From positions 14,769,162 through 14,833,161 of the forward strand of contig NC_086283.1 of NCBI RefSeq assembly GCF_021018805.1: 64,000 nucleotides of DNA. Direction: 5' to 3'. This document shows positions 1 to 13,223 of the stretch, piece after piece (the stretch's first letter is position 1; every line of letters begins with the position of its first letter). This DNA is from Prinia subflava (lineage: Eukaryota > Chordata > Aves > Passeriformes > Cisticolidae). Under the pieces are notes generated by a model, which saw only the letters and a program-made list of their open reading frames with translations, ran no database searches and was not told where the DNA came from. A program made the position numbers and the translations under genes.

Positions 1-3000
1 CAGCTTAAGTTCGGTTTTGCAGGTGTCTGCACAGCAGCAGTCTTCCAACTAAACCACTCTCCAAGCCTCTTAAAGTCAGAGATTTTAGGTTTTGAAACCT
101 TAAACTCAAAAAGTGCACTTCACAACAGCTCCTGTGGGTATTATAAGGAGCAAAAAATGCTTTTAAGCGATCTTAAGAGAGAAGAAAATGACAATGAAAT
201 TGAGTGGAAATGGAGAAAAGGATAATCACGCCACAAGTTGCTGCTCTCATCTCCCAACTACTTCCAAGGCAGAGCCAGCAACAGCTGCCACCCTATTAAA
301 CTTAACAATTTACAGGTGCTTGGAGTGAGCACTTGCGAGCAATTAGCCGAGCAAATTCACTTACTTCAAGATGCAGGGTCTCCTCGGCTGCTACAGCTTG
401 GCTGTGCTCTGCTGGCCCTGCCAAGTGGAGAGCTGCCAAGTTCCTCCCGACGAGGGCCTGGCGTGCGAATGCTGAGGGCACTGGAAAGCCTTGCTCTGCA
501 CCAGGACCCTGCAAGAGATTTTACAGGTGTACAGAAAAGTATAATGGGCTTTTCTCACTCTGCAACTGCTCTCTACCCATGGAGGGGATGGGTGCCGTCC
601 ATTAGGCCTGTAGGAAAAACATCATCCCTGCAGCTGGACAAGCAACCTGCTCCCACTCTGGCCTTCAACCCCAGAGCCTTACATCTCATTGTCTTTTCCA
701 TGCTCATTGCAATGGTCTCTCCCTGCTCCTTTTACTTGCAAAGATGTTAATCAATAGCAATAAGCATTGTCTAGCCAAGACACAGCTAGCATTAGGGCAC
801 ATATTATCAATTCTTTACTTACTCGAGCTGGAAAGAAACATGGATAGTTTGCTGAACACAGTCCTCTGCAACTCAGTGGAACTACTTGCATTTATTCCTT
901 CCTGATGAAACTCCGAGTGATTTGGGAATCAGACAAAAGAAAGCTGAGATGATTGTTTTCTGTGGTATAAATAAATAAGAACACTTCATAATATGGTGTC
1001 TCTCTTTGTGCTACTCTTTCTCTTCCAGTTAATCTCATTATTACAAATTAGGGAGCTCCTCTTGCAGTTAAAAAGGTGTATTCTAACACATACAAAGGAA
1101 ATAAACAAGTATTTTGCTTCAGATCTCAGCTGCAGTCAATTTGTTCTTTGAGCCTCTTAACTTAAAAACCATAAGACTTTGGTGTCTTTGCCTGTATCAA
1201 AGTCACACACAAATTTAAACAGCCCCTGCTTGCAACCACTCAAATTCAGTAACACCACTGCTCTCATTTTCCAATGACCTGAAAATACTTCTGGATTCTC
1301 TTTGTTTCTACTTGCTTCTTTATTCCCATCTTCCAATTAAACAGCAGAAAAATTCAAAGTACCTTCTAACTGAGGGTAATCCAAAATGAAAGCTGGCTTG
1401 AAGACTGAAATCTAAGAGCTGAACAGGATATCTTTACTTACACCAAACAGTCCTACCATAGCATCTAGGAGAAATGATGGCTTTTCTCCATAAAACACAG
1501 GGTCATACTTGTTGTATAGGAATACAAAATCACAGAGCACAGTGCAATAAAAATTATTGGAGTATAATCCTCAGCTACTGCAAACTGGCATCCTACTCTT
1601 TGGTGTATGCTCTGTGACCATGTTCCCTGGCTAAGAAATGTCCTTTTCCTCTGAGAATTCCTCAAGCTGGGCAAGAGTAAGGTGCCTGAGAGTAAGATGC
1701 GAGGGACTGATGTTAGAAACTCCTTGTTAAATCAATGTTTTATTTAACATGATAATTAGAGCAAATATCACAGAGACTTTGGATGATGTTGCAAATTTAA
1801 ACCAGCCTGGAAACACTTGAATTTCACGTTGGAAAATGTCAGCACTCAGGGAACTGGCTATGATGCTGTTTTGAACGCCTTGTTAGCACCTTTAGGAGGA
1901 GCCTGGTTCTGGGTCTCTGTGCAGTGGTGATTTTCTCTAGGTACACTATGTCCCAAAGGCAAATACCTCGCTAAATCCAGCAGGGACATAGGCTGTTAAC
2001 AGCAGCAGAGCCCTCCACAAATCCATAAAGGGCCAAAAATAAGAATTTTATCTCCCTGAACTCCTACAAACTATGAAGAGGATGATGACTAAGACCTATA
2101 TAAATAGGTGCCTTCATTAGACACCTGAAGCTACTGGATGGATCCAGATGAGGTGTGTGGGAGCTGCTAAATTTATCAGTAATGCTGCCTGGCTGTATGG
2201 CTGTGGAATAACAGGAGAACAACAAAGAATGAAAATTTCTGCCCTTTCTGCTGTGACTTAAAGAATTTTGGACTGCCTTAGCCATGGTAAACCTTCAATC
2301 ACATACTGCAAGAGCAGTTTCATGTGCTCCACCTCAATTTATTATGAGATCCAAAAATTAGATGATGGTTTCTCATATTGTAACTCTTAACTCAGTGGTA
2401 ACCCTGCAGCTTCACCTCCTATTTTCATTCCAGCTGCTGTTTATTGCCAGAATCCCAGCAAACCCCCCTTGCTTTATGACACACCAATTCATGCCTAGAT
2501 GAAGCCTTAGGCCACTTGAGGTATTACAGGAAGATAACATCCATTGAGATATGTCTAGGCTTAGTCACCCAATAAAGAACATTTTTAGCAGCTGGGCATC
2601 ATGCCATTACCAGATTGTGCCTTATGCATTGTATTTTCTAGTCTGCAAGTGCTTTTCTGGGATCAATTAGAAGCAACACTAGAGGCAAGAAAAATTCCTT
2701 CCTGAGGAATTTCATCCTAGAAGGATTTCTTGGCTGCAAATCAGGTATGTTGTTAAAAACCAGGTATGCTTTAAGGAAATCAGCAACTCGTATTATTTGA
2801 GCAGACATCTTCCTAAACTCAACTGGGCACTGCAGTTTATTTCAGAGCACTCAATCCATTATATAATTTCTGTGCAAATAGCAGAGAGCCAGGAGAGGGT
2901 GCTCAACAATAAGCAGAAGATCCTGTGCACTGGTCGGGCCCTGCCAACAAGGGAGACTTGCACACAGCCACTGACATGGTACTGACATGGAGAACAGAGG

Positions 3001-3254
3001 ACCTCTTAATTCATATTTTAACATTTTCAAAAGGATTTTAATTTAGCCCTTTGAAAAACAGTTTTGAATACAGACAAGTCCACTGGATAAGATTTCAAAA
3101 ATGTGAGATCGTGCCTGCTGGACTTTAAGCATAAAGAATTAAGATTTCACCCAAATCCAAATGCTGTGTCCTGCCAGCAAAAGCTATGGAAGTCTCAAGT
3201 CAGTCCATACAAAACATCAAGCATGGAGATCTTGAGGAATCTGAATTAGTGAAA
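1..3254. other. Unique non-coding stretch, no gene recognised
   Basis: No repeat family, RNA gene or exon is recognisable. The part around 320-480 is richer in CpG and GC than its surroundings and is open in more than one frame. The longest frame is 170 codons on the plus strand (238-750). A 34-codon frame at 371-475 begins with a hydrophobic, cysteine-containing stretch. Neither matches a family I know, and overlapping open frames are expected where stops are depleted by GC content. The remainder (750-3254) is AT-rich with no structure beyond short A and T runs. Confidence 0.6.
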
Positions 3255-3294
3255 TTTGTGCTTAACTTGCTTGGAAAAGCAAGTTAAGCAGAAA
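3255..3294. repeat. Perfect 14-bp hairpin with a 4-base loop
   Basis: The arms 3259-3272 (TGCTTAACTTGCTT) and 3277-3290 (AAGCAAGTTAAGCA) are exact reverse complements separated only by GGAA. After one mismatch, three more T-A pairs extend the stem to 3255-3294. The surrounding sequence is unique and AT-rich, with no transposon ends or tandem copies. A near-palindrome this clean is either recent, for example from short-range template switching during replication, or maintained as a structured RNA. It is short for a microRNA precursor. Confidence 0.8.
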
Positions 3295-4764
3295 AATATT
3301 ATGTCCTAATGCCCAAAAATACCAAAATGCTCAAGGTTTTTGGTCAAGCAAAATTTTCTCTGCTTTTCTTTTTCCAATTTTGAACAAATTGATGCTAACT
3401 GGAATAAATCTATGGTTTTCAACATTTGATAAATAAGGTGGTACTTTTTCAGTATAGGAAATACCACCCTTTTGTAGGGAGTTTTTAAAATGGAGAAAAA
3501 AATCCCCAACTCTTGGTTTTGACATTGAAATATCCAATTAAAAATAATTACTACTATTTTAGTCATTGTCTTTAAAAATTATTCTTCAGCTAGAAAGGCA
3601 GAACCTTAGGTGTCCACACAGCTCCTGCAGGAGGCAGGCAGGAACCAGGACCTCAAGTAAAGATTATAACTCTGCAGTGCTGATCTGTGAGGCTGAGCAG
3701 GATGGGAATCTGGAGCTATGGGGTTACTAATGGCACATCCTTTATCTTGCTAACTGCAAAGGTTATTTTGCAATCTGTGTTGTTTCTAGCATAAAAAACT
3801 CTGTGGGATTACATTTGCCATAGCAGAATAAGATGGAGGGAAAAAAACCAAACAAACCAACAAAGGACATGTGAATTTCTCAACTAAATTTGAAGCAGGA
3901 CTTCTTCATGGAGTCTGATATTATAGCTGCTCAAATTGGAAAACGGTGAAAATTCAGGCTCTCTGGACTGAGCAAATAACTATAATTTGGATTTAAATTA
4001 TATAGGAATCAAAACCTGAGTCTATTTTCTGATTCTATAGCCCTGCTTTTCCTCATTGTTTCTTCTTGAGCCTCCTACTGTTCATAAAATTAAAAAATCA
4101 AGCTGAACTGAATGCCCAATGTCTTCATTATGATTGAATCCATCTTTCTGTGCATGTGATTGACAGCAACAGAAAAGAATGTTTTCCTTAGCTAACAAAC
4201 ATTCACTTAGGCTTCATTTCATCTGCCTTTGCATGGGATCATTCAGCCTTGAAAAGAACACATTGGGAATGACCTACTTGTTGGTAACCTCCTGGTAACT
4301 CAGACAGATATTCAAACCAGTTCTGCCAGATAAGTGATGGAAGAGTTCTATCCATGGTGCTTGCAAGATACCTCTGGAAAACGGCAAAATACCTCTTGAA
4401 CCTATCTTGCAGAGTCCCTGTGTGAGGTTGAGAGTCCTTGTTCACTTTATTGTCTGTGCAGGGGAAAAAAATCCACATAGAGATTGTTTTCAATGGCACT
4501 TTTAAGTCACTATAACTTTCAAGCCCTTGGTGACATTATGACTGTTTTATTTGCATGTGTGGAAGAGGAGAGTCAGATAATATTGGTGCACTATCTGAAC
4601 ACATCCACCTTCACAGAATCTCATCTCACGGCTTTTGAAGCCATACACTGCAAAATCTGGTGTCTGTATTGTGCTGTTTCAAACAGATAAATAAGACCCA
4701 GAAGGGAGATAAGTTCCTATTACATATGCTAACCAACCAGTAGCTCCGAATGAAACCAGTTAAG

Positions 4765-4830
4765 GGTAAAAAACAAAGACAAAACCAAAAACCTAACACA
4801 AAAAACTCCCAACCAACCCCCAAATCCAAG
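4765..4830. repeat. A/C-rich low-complexity tract
   Basis: The plus strand is almost entirely A and C, with repeated AAAAC and CCAAC-type words and no fixed period. It resembles a decayed CAAAA-type microsatellite. It contributes to the open minus-strand frame overlapping it, which is therefore not evidence of a gene. Confidence 0.6.
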
Positions 4831-6244
4831 AATACTGCGTTCTGTTTAGTCTCTATCACTTTTACTTAAGGGATCTCAGCTGGTATTACTGCTTAGTGCT
4901 TTAGGAAATCTGGTTATTTAAACCTTAGCATATGAACTTCCTCATACATGCTGAAATATATCCCTATAAAGACACTGGTGGTGGAGTGAAAGGCTGATTT
5001 CAACAGAGAAACATTATTATGCCTTATTCATATACAACAGAGGTATCTCTGGGCCAACAGTACATACAAGGCAGCACAATTATACTGGCAACCAAGGGAG
5101 GCAGAGCTCCCTTTGCTTTGGCAGCCCAGTGCCCAGGCAGAGGACTTACAAACTCTGAGAAAGAGGGAACTGAAGGCTAACCACCCATTTTTTTTCTCTG
5201 AAGAGTATCCAGAAACAGTTTGATTCAATGCTTGAGGATATTTGGAAAAGATGAGGAAAATTTTAATGGCAAGGCTGTATTTCAGCATCTGCTCTTGTTT
5301 TGCTTCAGGTGTGTTTTACTGGGCCAAATGTTATGGTATGAGAGAGTCCACGAGAACACAAGGTCAATGCAAGGTCAGAACAGTGAAAGCACAGATTGCA
5401 ATTTTTGGATGGGGGAGAGTAAGCAGTACAGAGTGTGACCATGAAAAATACTGACAGGGTAAGATGGTGGTGGCAAGAAAAGACTCAGGGAATGAAAACT
5501 CTGCAACATCAAGGAACAACCCTGGTCCAAGGAGCAATGGAAGATGTCTCCATCTTACAGCTTGGCCAGTAAAGACTTTGGATATTTAACTGGAGTAGTA
5601 AATGGGTTAATGCTCAGACCAAATAGTTGCATTAGGTGCACTAACCTATAAGGTATGTTTTATATTTTTCACTTATGCATATCCTGTTTGTACATAGAGA
5701 AACCCAGAGAATGATAAATATGACACATGCAAGAGAACTACATACAAGCTTAGTGGAAAAGACAAATATATGCTAGACTTATAAACAGCACATTCTAGAT
5801 TTCCTGATAATCTTCGGATTTAATCACATAGCAATAAGTTAGCTCTATATTTTCTTGGCAGAAGGCTGGATCAGTAGTAGATGGATATTTGCCATCTGTT
5901 TTCAAAATCTCTGAAGATTATCTTAAATACTCAGGTCAACAGGATCCTTACTTGGTTGTTAATATTGACAACCACAATTCTTTAATGCAGAGCTTTAATT
6001 GAATTAGATGCTTCAGCAGTCACTGATTCATCATTCTAATACTCAGTGGAACTCAGATGAAAAATCTGCATGTTTCCAGTCCTTCAGAGGTGGCCTTACT
6101 AGGACAAGGATTCTGTCCATCCCAGAAGCTATTAAAGATACAAACATCATGGCACTGAATCATTTTTATGTGACTGCTGGAACACCAGCCAGGATTAGGG
6201 CTGTATTTACATAAATCAGTGTGGTAATGGTCTTCTCTGCCTTC

Positions 6245-6272
6245 TTTTATTTATTTGTTTGTTTGTTTTTTA
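6245..6272. repeat. (TTTA)n/(TTTG)n microsatellite
   Basis: Two to three TTTA units pass into three TTTG units and then a T run. This is an ordinary short tetranucleotide tract with an internal unit change. Confidence 0.8.
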
Positions 6273-7156
6273 GTTAAAAAGGGAGACAGGAAGTGAAGGA
6301 AAGAAGAGAGATGTTGAAAAAGAATAGGGGCTGCAGTGACATTCTGACATTCAATGGAATAATTTCGTGCTGCTACAAATCAGTGTCTAACCACTAATGA
6401 CAAACCATGGATATATATACAAACAGCCCTAATAAAAAAAAAAACCCAAAGCACCTCTATTCCAATCAGAGTAAAACATTCAATATCCAATGCTACCAAT
6501 TCAATCATAAAAGCTTTCAGCCTTCACTTGTAATGCTGGACTCATTACTTGTAAGTGCTCTGCTCTTCCTGTTGTCTTATAATTGCACTTCTGGGGTAGC
6601 TTTGGTCACACCATCACCAGGTCCTTTAAAGATGACTCAAAGATCAAGCTCAGGGTGAAAAATTCTCTCCTTTTCTTTTTACATATGCTAAAAAAATCCA
6701 AAATTGGACTTGCTCTTGCTTCTTTTTCAAGGCAGGATATACTTCAGCAACTCCACCTGGGAACAATCAAATAATCCCAGCCACCAAAACTCCCCACTTA
6801 GGTATCTGAAAGCAGATGCACTGGGCACTGAGCCATTTCCAAGTCTGGCCCACCACCAACTGCAGAGCTATTCATGGCAATATGATTCATAACAATAAAC
6901 GTTTTTGAAGTGCTTCTCATTAAATTATCTGCACAAGCTGATGGTAATTCCTCTGTGATGTGCAACAAGGCTTTACAATGCTGGGAGTCTAAGTGCAGTG
7001 CACTGCAGAGGAACATGCAGGCTTCACACAGATTTTTGTGGCAAACTGCATGCCTTGTTCCCTGCAGCAAGACCCTGAGTCTGGGGGCCGAGGTGCAGGA
7101 TCATTTCTCTAAACTTGTACCCAAAATTCTGCCTCTTCTCTGCATGCTTTTCTATG

Positions 7157-7181
7157 AAAACAAACAAACAAACAAACAAAA
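7157..7181. repeat. (CAAA)n microsatellite
   Basis: About six uninterrupted CAAA units flanked by A runs. It resembles the complement of the TTTG tract at 6245-6272, but the flanks do not match, so the two look independent. Confidence 0.85.
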
Positions 7182-10100
7182 CCTCCTGCAAACATTAGAC
7201 CCCTAAATACCTGGGTTTGGCATTTTCCATAAGGACAAACGAGGAAGACACTGTTTGCCACAGGCTCATGGAAATGAAATGTGGAATTCCTGTCCCCTCC
7301 ATCACGCCTCAGTCCTCTGCACTCAATAAAGCCCTATTTCAAGATCTTGCTATAGACATAAATGCTCAGTCTCATAACGTCTTCAGAGGGATGTGTAATG
7401 ATATATGCTCATATATGAAAACCTCTAAATTCCTTGAAGGAAAGGAGTTTTATAGCCTGCAAGTATGGTGCTATTATATACTGCATGTCATACCAGGATA
7501 CCAGGATTTGAAGAGCTTTTACCACCCTCATCTAGCATAACATATTGGCCCTTGATCTGGTTCTCCCAGGAGGAGCCCTACTATCATGTCCACATGTAAT
7601 CAGACCTGTGCAGCTGCCTACATGTTCTTTTTAATTGGATTGAAGTTAATCACAGTAGGATTAATTTGAAGAGATCAAGGAAACAGAGTGATATTTTGTG
7701 GAAAGCAGATGGTTTCTTCTGGATGGAATAAAGCTCTGAAAGCCACAGGAGGTGTTTAACTTCTCAGGTTTACCAAGATTAAAAGCCCGGGGATTCTGTA
7801 ACTTAAATATAATATATTTAATCACATTTATGCTATGTCATTGAAACAGATCTTTGGAAGCTAACTGTATGGTTTTCAAAAGGAAGGGGCTCACTGGCAG
7901 ATACTGACACCTGACAATCATCCAGCACTCCTCTGAAGGGAGAAATGAAAACATGAGTCCAACATTGGCATAATTATTCCCAAGCAAACTGAAGTTAAGC
8001 ACCTCTATTTTCATGAGAACCTAGGGCCTCCTGCCTCTCCAAATGGCATAGCATGTGTCGTTGTTAAAAATTAACTATAATAAATGGACTGATAGTTTGG
8101 CACTGAATAGTGATTTTGTCTGTTTCCTTTTTGCACTCCAAACAGTTTTTGTAAAGGAATCCCATCAAAGCACAGAGTAAGGTAACTAAAACTTAACCTA
8201 CCACCTAACACCTTGGGCACTTTTAAAAATCTGGTCTTAAAAATTAAAACACACTTGCAGAAGCATTTCATTAACAATCTGCAATTCTTTTTCTCTTACA
8301 CATGCATGTAAAATATATAGGCACATTCCCATGCTCAAACACACACAGACATTCTGATTTCTCGACAAACTCGGACCTTGCTGAAGCACCATCATTTGCA
8401 TAATTTATATGTGACATACATGTTAAGCAGGAAAGCAGCATGTCACTACAATGAGGATGTAAACTTGATGAAACTGAGCCAGGAACAGCCAGAGCAGGTC
8501 TGCAGAGCAAGCGAGATGGGAGTCTTGGGAAAACACATGCAGGTGTATCCCTCAAACATCAGGAAGGAGAGTTTTCCCAATTTTCATTTCTAGGAGCACT
8601 GAACAGCAACGATTGCTCAGCTAGATTTGCCCTTTGGAAACGGAATCTTGACTTGAGAAGGCTGCCCACTTTAATTTTATCCGATGATCTCATGTAGGAC
8701 TATTAAATAACATACATCACTAGTATTAGGAAGGTCAGAATACCATTAGGGTGCAATGCATTCCTTCACCCAAAGCTTCTAATCAGAGCTTCCATACGAC
8801 ACAAGAAACTTTCCTACAGATGTGTCCCCTCATCTTTCACTTACACGAAGTACCACAGCCTCCATTATCATAGCAGACAAGAGCCTCACAAATGGTCACA
8901 GTTTGGCTTTCACACAAAAAAAGAGGCATGAGGTCAGTAGTCAGTATTCCCTATTTAGAGACAAGAAATAAGAGGGTTGAAATGCCAGAATGAGCAGACC
9001 CTCACCTCTCAGTGCATGCAAAAATAGAAGAAGGTGAAGAAAAACAGTCTCTGGAAAAGGGAAAATGGAAAGTCACCTGTAGAGAAGGTGGCACAGCATC
9101 AAGACCACTAGGTTACTTCTGTACACCCAGAAGTTTTCAATGCACATCCTAGGTACAACTACAGACAACTTTACATGGAGAAGGCTATGAGAAGAATGAA
9201 ATCATTAAGATGTATTTTAATCTGCTTTAAATGTAACATAACTATTCCTTTGCTATAGGGATGTCTCATTTAAACCCCAGGGTCTAGTTCTCCTCCCATT
9301 ATATGCATTTATTAAACATTTCATAATCTGCTAGTGCTGAGAGGCAATTTAGGGCAGGACCTCATAGTGATTATCACTTAGTGGAAAGGAGCTTATTACT
9401 TTACACCCACACTCCAGAACAGTCACTAGAGATATGGCAGAATTTATATATGCTGAAAGTAAAGCTTAGTTATGGATATTAATAGATACACAATCATATT
9501 TTCCAGTTAGATTTACCAAACGACAAACTTGTTCTATTGTAAAGTTTCTCTTTTCAACATATAATTAAAGGTGATACATATGATGCTGTAGGTAGTAACA
9601 ACATTGTATATATTACCTTTTTGACAAACTAAGAGATATGCTGCTAATAGCTAAATATATTTACTCTTCAATTGTTATAAATCCTGCAGGAAAACCTTTG
9701 GTTGTATAACCATTTAATTACATATATGAAAAGAATAATTAGGTGGTTACTTTTTAACTACAACATAATTACAAGGCAAGTATACAGATCACTTTGGGTT
9801 TATCCCACAAAGGACAGCCCTTCTACTCACAGTGCACAGATTAATTAATTTGGAGGGTACTAGGATCAGCAGCTAAAAAACAAGGTACTTGTACTTGGCC
9901 CTGGATACAAACAGCTACTTCAGCTGCCAGCAAAAATCCTGTCACTCCCATCTCCTCTTCTCATAAGACTGCAAGCTCTCTGGGACAGATTCTAGTGTAG
10001 TATATACACTCAAAAAGCTGAGGACTCTCTAAACTGGCAGTTAAAATTTCCTTGAATGGAACCTTTCCATAATTGTGATTTCTTCTGAAATTATGGTCTA

Positions 10101-11260
10101 CAAAGTGTACTATTCCTTGTAAGTTGAAACAAAACTGGAGCTGTTTCTAATGATGATAGTAGAGAGGCTTTCTCAGCAGATCTGCTTGTAGTCAGGCTGC
10201 AAAAGCTCTCAGAGCAGGATGAAAGAGTTAATTAGAAAAGAAGGATCAGAGTAAAAAAAAATAAGTAGAGAATAAATGAGTTATTAGGGGGAAAAAAACG
10301 AGAGATCAATTTTATAAAGGGAATTGTATTTAAATGCCAACTTCCTCCAGGTGCCTGCATAATTCATGTAATACCTCTAGCCCATACATGTCATTTGATA
10401 TCTGTACCTGTTAAAGGACTTTAATCACATACCAAAAAAGTCAGTTATTGTATTAAAGAAAAGACTGGATAGATAATGAAAATAACAGATACTGAGCAGA
10501 AAGAACATTGACTTTGATGTCAAGACACCACAAATATAGGTTGATGGAGACTCTGACCTTCATTCTGTACCAGAAAAAAGCTATGTCATTTTAGAGGACG
10601 TTATTTTATATATAGCCTCTGGGCAAATTTTTTGTCTAATTTCAGTCTAAAAACAATAAAAATTAAACTAATTTGAAATTAATAACTTTTCAAAGTTGAT
10701 TTTCCCGAGGAAAAGAAGTTAAAGTACTTTTAGAAAGGACATTTCTAGCAAGAAAATTAGGCATCCAATGTTATTACAAGAAAAATGAAAATGTTCTTTT
10801 GATTTCTCAAAAGCTGTAAGAAAACCTTTATGTTGAAACAACAAAAAAAATCCTACTGAATTCAGTGACCATTAAGTCACACCTTTTGGGATAGTCCATG
10901 TACCCCAAGTCCTGCAACACCCACAGATGAGAAAAGTAAAGATAAAAATTATCTCTGTCATACTGCCAGCTTCTTACTCTCAACAATACTCCCATTTTAT
11001 TTGTCAGATACATGAGTTAGGATGACTGGTAGCTACAAGTAATGCCAGAGCCTGAGTTGCCTGCACTGTCTGCAGCTTGGGACACAACCAGGGTATGCCA
11101 GGATGCTACAGCCAGGGCTTATACCCACAGTTCTCAGAGGATGCAGCTTGTCCTGACCCCAATCTGCTCATTAGTGCTTGTCATTTGAACATACAAGAGA
11201 AAAACTGTGGAAAATAGGGTTATTTAATTCATGTTCTATAAATAATTATAGATTGGAAAC

Positions 11261-11962
11261 TGTTATATATTGTATAAAGGTATGTGTGTCTGCTCAACCC
11301 GCACGTTTCACGGACTTCTGTAAAGCACCTCTCCTGATCTTCCGGGTTCCAAAAATAGAAGGTGAGAACACGAGGCACTGATGAGACAATGAACACGGAC
11401 CAACCTACCCCTGCCTATGTGCAGCGAAAATCACCGGGACTCCCACCGATCAAATGCTACGTGCCAGCGGGATCATCACACACTTCTACGGCTCAGAGCA
11501 GGGACTCCCACCGATCAAATGCTACTTGCAGGGGAATCATCACACACCTCTACGACGGTTAAATTACTCAAAGCAAGGACTAACTCTGGACATTAGCATT
11601 TGAATATGCCAGGGGACCCTTTCGGGATTTAGTATAAACAAAGTTAATGGCCGGTGCTTAGTGAAACAATGGGAGAAAGGTTGCCGAGGGGGAAGTTAAT
11701 GGTATTTAAGTTAAGCCTTTAGGTGGGCAAAGCGTGAACCCAGCTAGAGACACCGACTGCCAGGTTCCGTGTCTCTGGGTCACCCTTGGCTCCAATTTTC
11801 CCGGGAGAAATTCTGTCAAGTAAGTGTCGCTGTTTGTGGGGTTTCGTATTGTTTTGTTTTTATTACTTAAAATTCTGTAATTTGATTCCAAATTTTGTGA
11901 TTTGAATTTTAACAAACCAAATTATTGAATTTGGCAATAAATTTGTCCTGGCATTTATAACA
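11261..11962 (+). mobile_element. Solo LTR of an endogenous retrovirus, family A
   Basis: The segment starts TGTTATA and ends TATAACA, a 7-bp terminal inverted repeat with the retroviral TG...CA ends. The 5-base flanks GAAAC (11256-11260) and AAAAC (11963-11967) differ at one position and look like a decayed target-site duplication; five bases suits ERVL-like or related elements. A TATTTAA box near 11703 and a polyadenylation signal AATAAA at 11936-11941, just before the 3' end, fix the plus orientation. No primer-binding site or gag/pol follows, so it is a solo LTR. It shares the final GGCATTTATAACA with the family B LTRs at 13222, 15354 and 46405 but not their upstream sequence. The family name is not known to me. 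Confidence 0.8.
11436..11565 (+). repeat. 65-bp tandem duplication inside the family A LTR
   Basis: Two adjacent units (11436-11500 and 11501-11565) begin with the same 25 bases, starting GGGACTCCCACCGATCAAAT, and share the later ATCATCACACAC block, with several differences in between. Direct repeats in the U3 part of LTRs often carry enhancer sites; that role is inferred here from position, upstream of the TATA-like box. Confidence 0.8.
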
Positions 11963-13221
11963 AAAACCATCTGAATTATGTCTCAGGAGCAGGTGTGTTT
12001 CACTGAGCTCTCTAAGTCCTTGCTCAGCTGCTTGTACAATTCAACATCTCCTGTCCCCTGTACAGTGAGCAAACACAATAGGACCCAGTAAGAACATTTA
12101 GTAGTCAGTTCTGCATGCTGCAACAAGCTGCTTCCCCTTGATTGCTCCTTTTGTGTTAAGAGCTTGTCCTTCACACATCTCAGACAGCAGAGAAATTCTC
12201 AGCTAATCAGTGTGCTAATGAAACAGTTATTCTGTTAATAAAATTTTTTAGAAACTGGCAAAGAAAGAGGCATATTTACAGATGAGCCTTCCTCTTCAGC
12301 TAGGGCTGCTATTCAAATCAAGAGCCACAAAACAGCACTTCAGCACTGCTTGAGCTTTCTACTTCAACAGTTCACTTCTTTCTCCCCAGGATCATAAACC
12401 AATTAAAAAGGTTACAGGAATTTACCAAGAACAACCAAGTCAATCCTCTGGTTATTACTACGATAAAGTCACACCTGAGGACTCCAAGCCCCAGCTGGGA
12501 ATGGAGCCTGCTGTGCCATGGGCTGCCCAGCCCACAGCAAGGGTCCCCACTTCTGACGGTGACAGTCCGTGGCTGGTGGGGACACCAGCCACCTGTGCGT
12601 GGGGGTGCTGACCGCGGAGCCCCCACGCCGGGATGCGGGGCACCCACATCACACGGGTCTCTGGAAGCCCATCCAAGGCAGTGTTGGAGATGCAGTACCC
12701 CTGCTTGGGGTGCTGGTATTTTCAGCCTCCTAAGCAGGAACTGGGCCCTTTAAGCAATTTCTGTCGGTGTTGACACCAAACTCATCACAGCCACAGGTAT
12801 GAGGCAGCAAAGACAACAAGGGAGAAATGAAATTGAAGAATATGCATTTGCACTGTGACTGCAAAGTCCTTGGTGATCCCCTGAAGAAATCAGACTCCAG
12901 AGATGGGAATTGCTGCCTTGACTACAGATGGGAAAATTATTTTGGTGAATATCACAGCTGCACAAAGCCCAGCATCTTAATATTTAAAAACATGGGGGAG
13001 TAAGGGAGAAGCAAAAAGAAGGATGGAAAACCATGAAATGAAAAGGGTGTGCAACCACAGAGAAAACAAAGACCAAGTGAGGGCAGCAGAAAAGCTGACA
13101 ATCAGTTTATGCCAAAGTGATTCTCAGCGACTCTCTCTTTATTTTTTTAGGGATTGGCAATTGTTTAAAATGCATTGCCTGGTTTTGCTAACACCCCAGA
13201 AACTTCCTCCATCTTGCTCCC
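11963..13221. other. Spacer between two solo LTRs, holding a GC-rich patch
   Basis: Mostly unique AT-rich sequence, except for a conspicuous GC- and CpG-rich patch at about 12470-12690, listed separately. No gene is recognised. Open frames across the patch on both strands are the expected by-product of its base composition. Confidence 0.55.
12470..12690. other. Short GC/CpG-rich island with two consecutive hairpins
   Basis: This is the sharpest GC-rich patch in the window. It contains a perfect 10-bp stem with a GGGA loop (12569-12592; GTGGCTGGTG pairing with CACCAGCCAC). Next is a 9-bp perfect stem (12597-12605 with 12620-12628; GCGTGGGGG pairing with CCCCCACGC) that can be extended by two pairs across a bulge. 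It could be the remnant of a GC-rich repeat or LTR internal piece, a small CpG island, or an unrecognised exon. I cannot tell which. Confidence 0.45.
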
Positions 13222-13223
13222 TG

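Larger units (their letters stand above)
3295..11260. other. Unique AT-rich stretch with small simple repeats
   Basis: No gene or dispersed repeat is recognised. Simple-sequence tracts are an A/C-rich run at about 4765-4830, a TTTA/TTTG tract at 6245-6272 and a CAAA tract at 7157-7181. The 9200-10900 part is especially AT-rich with scattered TTAATTA-like words. Open frames here stay at or below about 107 codons and show no domain. Confidence 0.55.

Noticed and set aside
371..475. 34-codon frame starting with a hydrophobic, cysteine-bearing stretch that looks like a secreted peptide
   Set aside because: Too short, ends without a splice donor, no family recognised; signal-like stretches arise by chance.
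238..750. 170-codon plus-strand open frame, the longest in the window
   Set aside because: No domain or family recognised, no splice context, and overlapping open frames on both strands in a locally GC-rich stretch.
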